Below, piece after piece: positions 63,465 through 64,000 of a stretch of 64,000 nucleotides of DNA. Location of the stretch: positions 372,001-436,000 of the forward strand of contig NZ_CP101987.1 of NCBI RefSeq assembly GCF_024508315.1, in the 5' to 3' direction. Every line of letters begins with the position of its first letter. The first letter of the stretch is position 1. Position numbers and translations under genes: made by a program. Under the pieces are notes generated by a model that worked only from the letters and a program-made list of their open reading frames with translations, was not told the origin of the DNA and did no database searches. The DNA is from Cellulomonas xiejunii. Its GTDB lineage: Bacteria > Actinomycetota > Actinomycetes > Actinomycetales > Cellulomonadaceae.

Positions 63465-64000
63465 TCAGGCGGAGAGCGTGAGGATCGCCCACCGCGCCGG
63501 GTCCGCCTGCGCGGCGACCAACGCCTCGGCTGCCGTGCGACCTTCCGCCTCGGTGGTGCCGGCGGCCGGGTAGCTCGTGGAGCCCGTCATCGTCGTGGCC
63601 CAGACGACGCGCGCCGGCGTGCCCTCGGGCTCGCCCGGCATCGTGGCGAAGATGGGGAAGAGGACCACGATGCTCTTGCCCGTCGCTGCCGCTGCCGCTG
63701 CCTTGAGCGCGTCGGCGTTCTCCTGTGACGCGATGTAGCCCAGCACCCGCTTCGGATTCGCCACCGCAGCCGCGCTCGCGGTATTGGCGTCGGCGACGAG
63801 CTGCGCGACCACGGCCTCGGGCAAGGGCTGGTCCTGGACGACCGCGACGCTGGAGCCGTCGGCGAGCGTGAATGCCGTGACGCCGGCCGGCAACTCCTGA
63901 CCCGGCGCCACGGGCTCGCCGGCGGTCACCGTCGGGCCCGGTGAGGCGGGCGCGTCGGCGGTCGGGCTCTGCGTCTCCGGTCCGACCTGCGAGGCGGTCG
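63465..64000 (-). CDS. Exported-type protein of unknown function, N-terminus beyond window
   Basis: The frame is open from the right edge of the window to the TGA at 63465-63467, at least 178 residues. The visible N-terminal part is Pro/Thr/Ala-rich (TASQVGPETQSPTADAPASP), typical of a linker after a signal peptide or lipobox. A folded region follows: LPEAVVAQLVADANTAS, then NADALKAAAAAATGKSIVVLF and EAEGRTAAEALVAAQADPAR. An internal GTG at 63929 could start a shorter frame but is probably not the real start. I recognise no family. Confidence 0.7.
   Translation of the reverse strand, partial: TASQVGPETQSPTADAPASPGPTVTAGEPVAPGQELPAGVTAFTLADGSSVAVVQDQPLPEAVVAQLVADANTASAAAVANPKRVLGYIASQENADALKAAAAAATGKSIVVLFPIFATMPGEPEGTPARVVWATTMTGSTSYPAAGTTEAEGRTAAEALVAAQADPARWAILTLSA

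Noticed and set aside
1-64000. tRNA, rRNA, riboswitch, prophage or complete insertion sequence
   Set aside because: I looked for cloverleaf ends, rRNA-like stretches, transposase motifs and terminal inverted repeats and found none convincing; a covariance-model scan would be decisive.

Overview
The window is very GC-rich (third codon positions are almost always G or C) and is built like an actinobacterial genome. Several genes overlap by 1-4 bases, many start with GTG, and some appear to be transcribed without a leader. A mycothiol-type maleylpyruvate isomerase, an LysX-type lysyl-phosphatidylglycerol synthase, two AA10 lytic polysaccharide monooxygenases (LPMOs) carrying CBM2 modules and a CBM2-GH5 endoglucanase together point to a cellulolytic actinobacterium, most likely Cellulomonas or a close relative. 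That assignment is inferred from gene content. I saw no rRNA, tRNA, CRISPR array or complete insertion sequence.

Layout. 1-1.1 kb: a winged-helix protein and a nucleotidyltransferase, translationally coupled and cut by the window edge. 1.2-20.6 kb: a large aromatic-acid catabolic region. It holds a gentisate operon (gentisate dioxygenase, fumarylpyruvate hydrolase, mycothiol-dependent isomerase, MarR), an inserted methyltransferase and PAP2 phosphatase, a NitT/SsuABC-type importer, two PaaX-family repressors, and CoA-dependent side-chain genes (acyl-CoA ligase, thiolase, MaoC hydratase, SDR dehydrogenase). A second FAH-family hydrolase, an ADP-forming acyl-CoA synthetase and a flavin monooxygenase follow. 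No acyl-CoA dehydrogenase is present, so the set fits an already unsaturated (cinnamate-like) substrate shortened to a hydroxybenzoate and funnelled to gentisate; this is inference. 20.7-25.9 kb: secreted repeat protein, HNH nuclease, MerR regulator, ChaB-like protein, phosphotransferase, Nif3-like protein. 26-28.2 kb: LPMO-CBM2 and a protein with four cold-shock domains. 28.2-47.4 kb: mostly small housekeeping, regulatory and stress genes, including a MerR protein whose C-terminal part looks like a DNA sliding clamp, an MFS exporter with a matching promoter, a GrpB-alpha/beta hydrolase fusion, LysX, and a MerR/aldo-keto reductase pair next to an alcohol dehydrogenase. 47.5-58.9 kb: secreted protein, CBM2-GH5 endoglucanase, nucleoside hydrolase, small enzymes, a second HTH-nucleotidyltransferase pair, and the second (chitin-type) LPMO. 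58.9-62.6 kb: an area of gene decay with several fragments. 62.8-64 kb: a RibD-C/DHFR-like gene and a partial secreted protein.

Regulatory patterns that recur: (i) four promoters with a 19-bp spacer and TTGACC as -35, at three MerR loci; (ii) a GAAACGSTTC-type motif 68-85 bp upstream of both LPMOs and the GH5 gene; (iii) two copies of a REP-like inverted repeat; (iv) strong GC hairpins between convergent genes.
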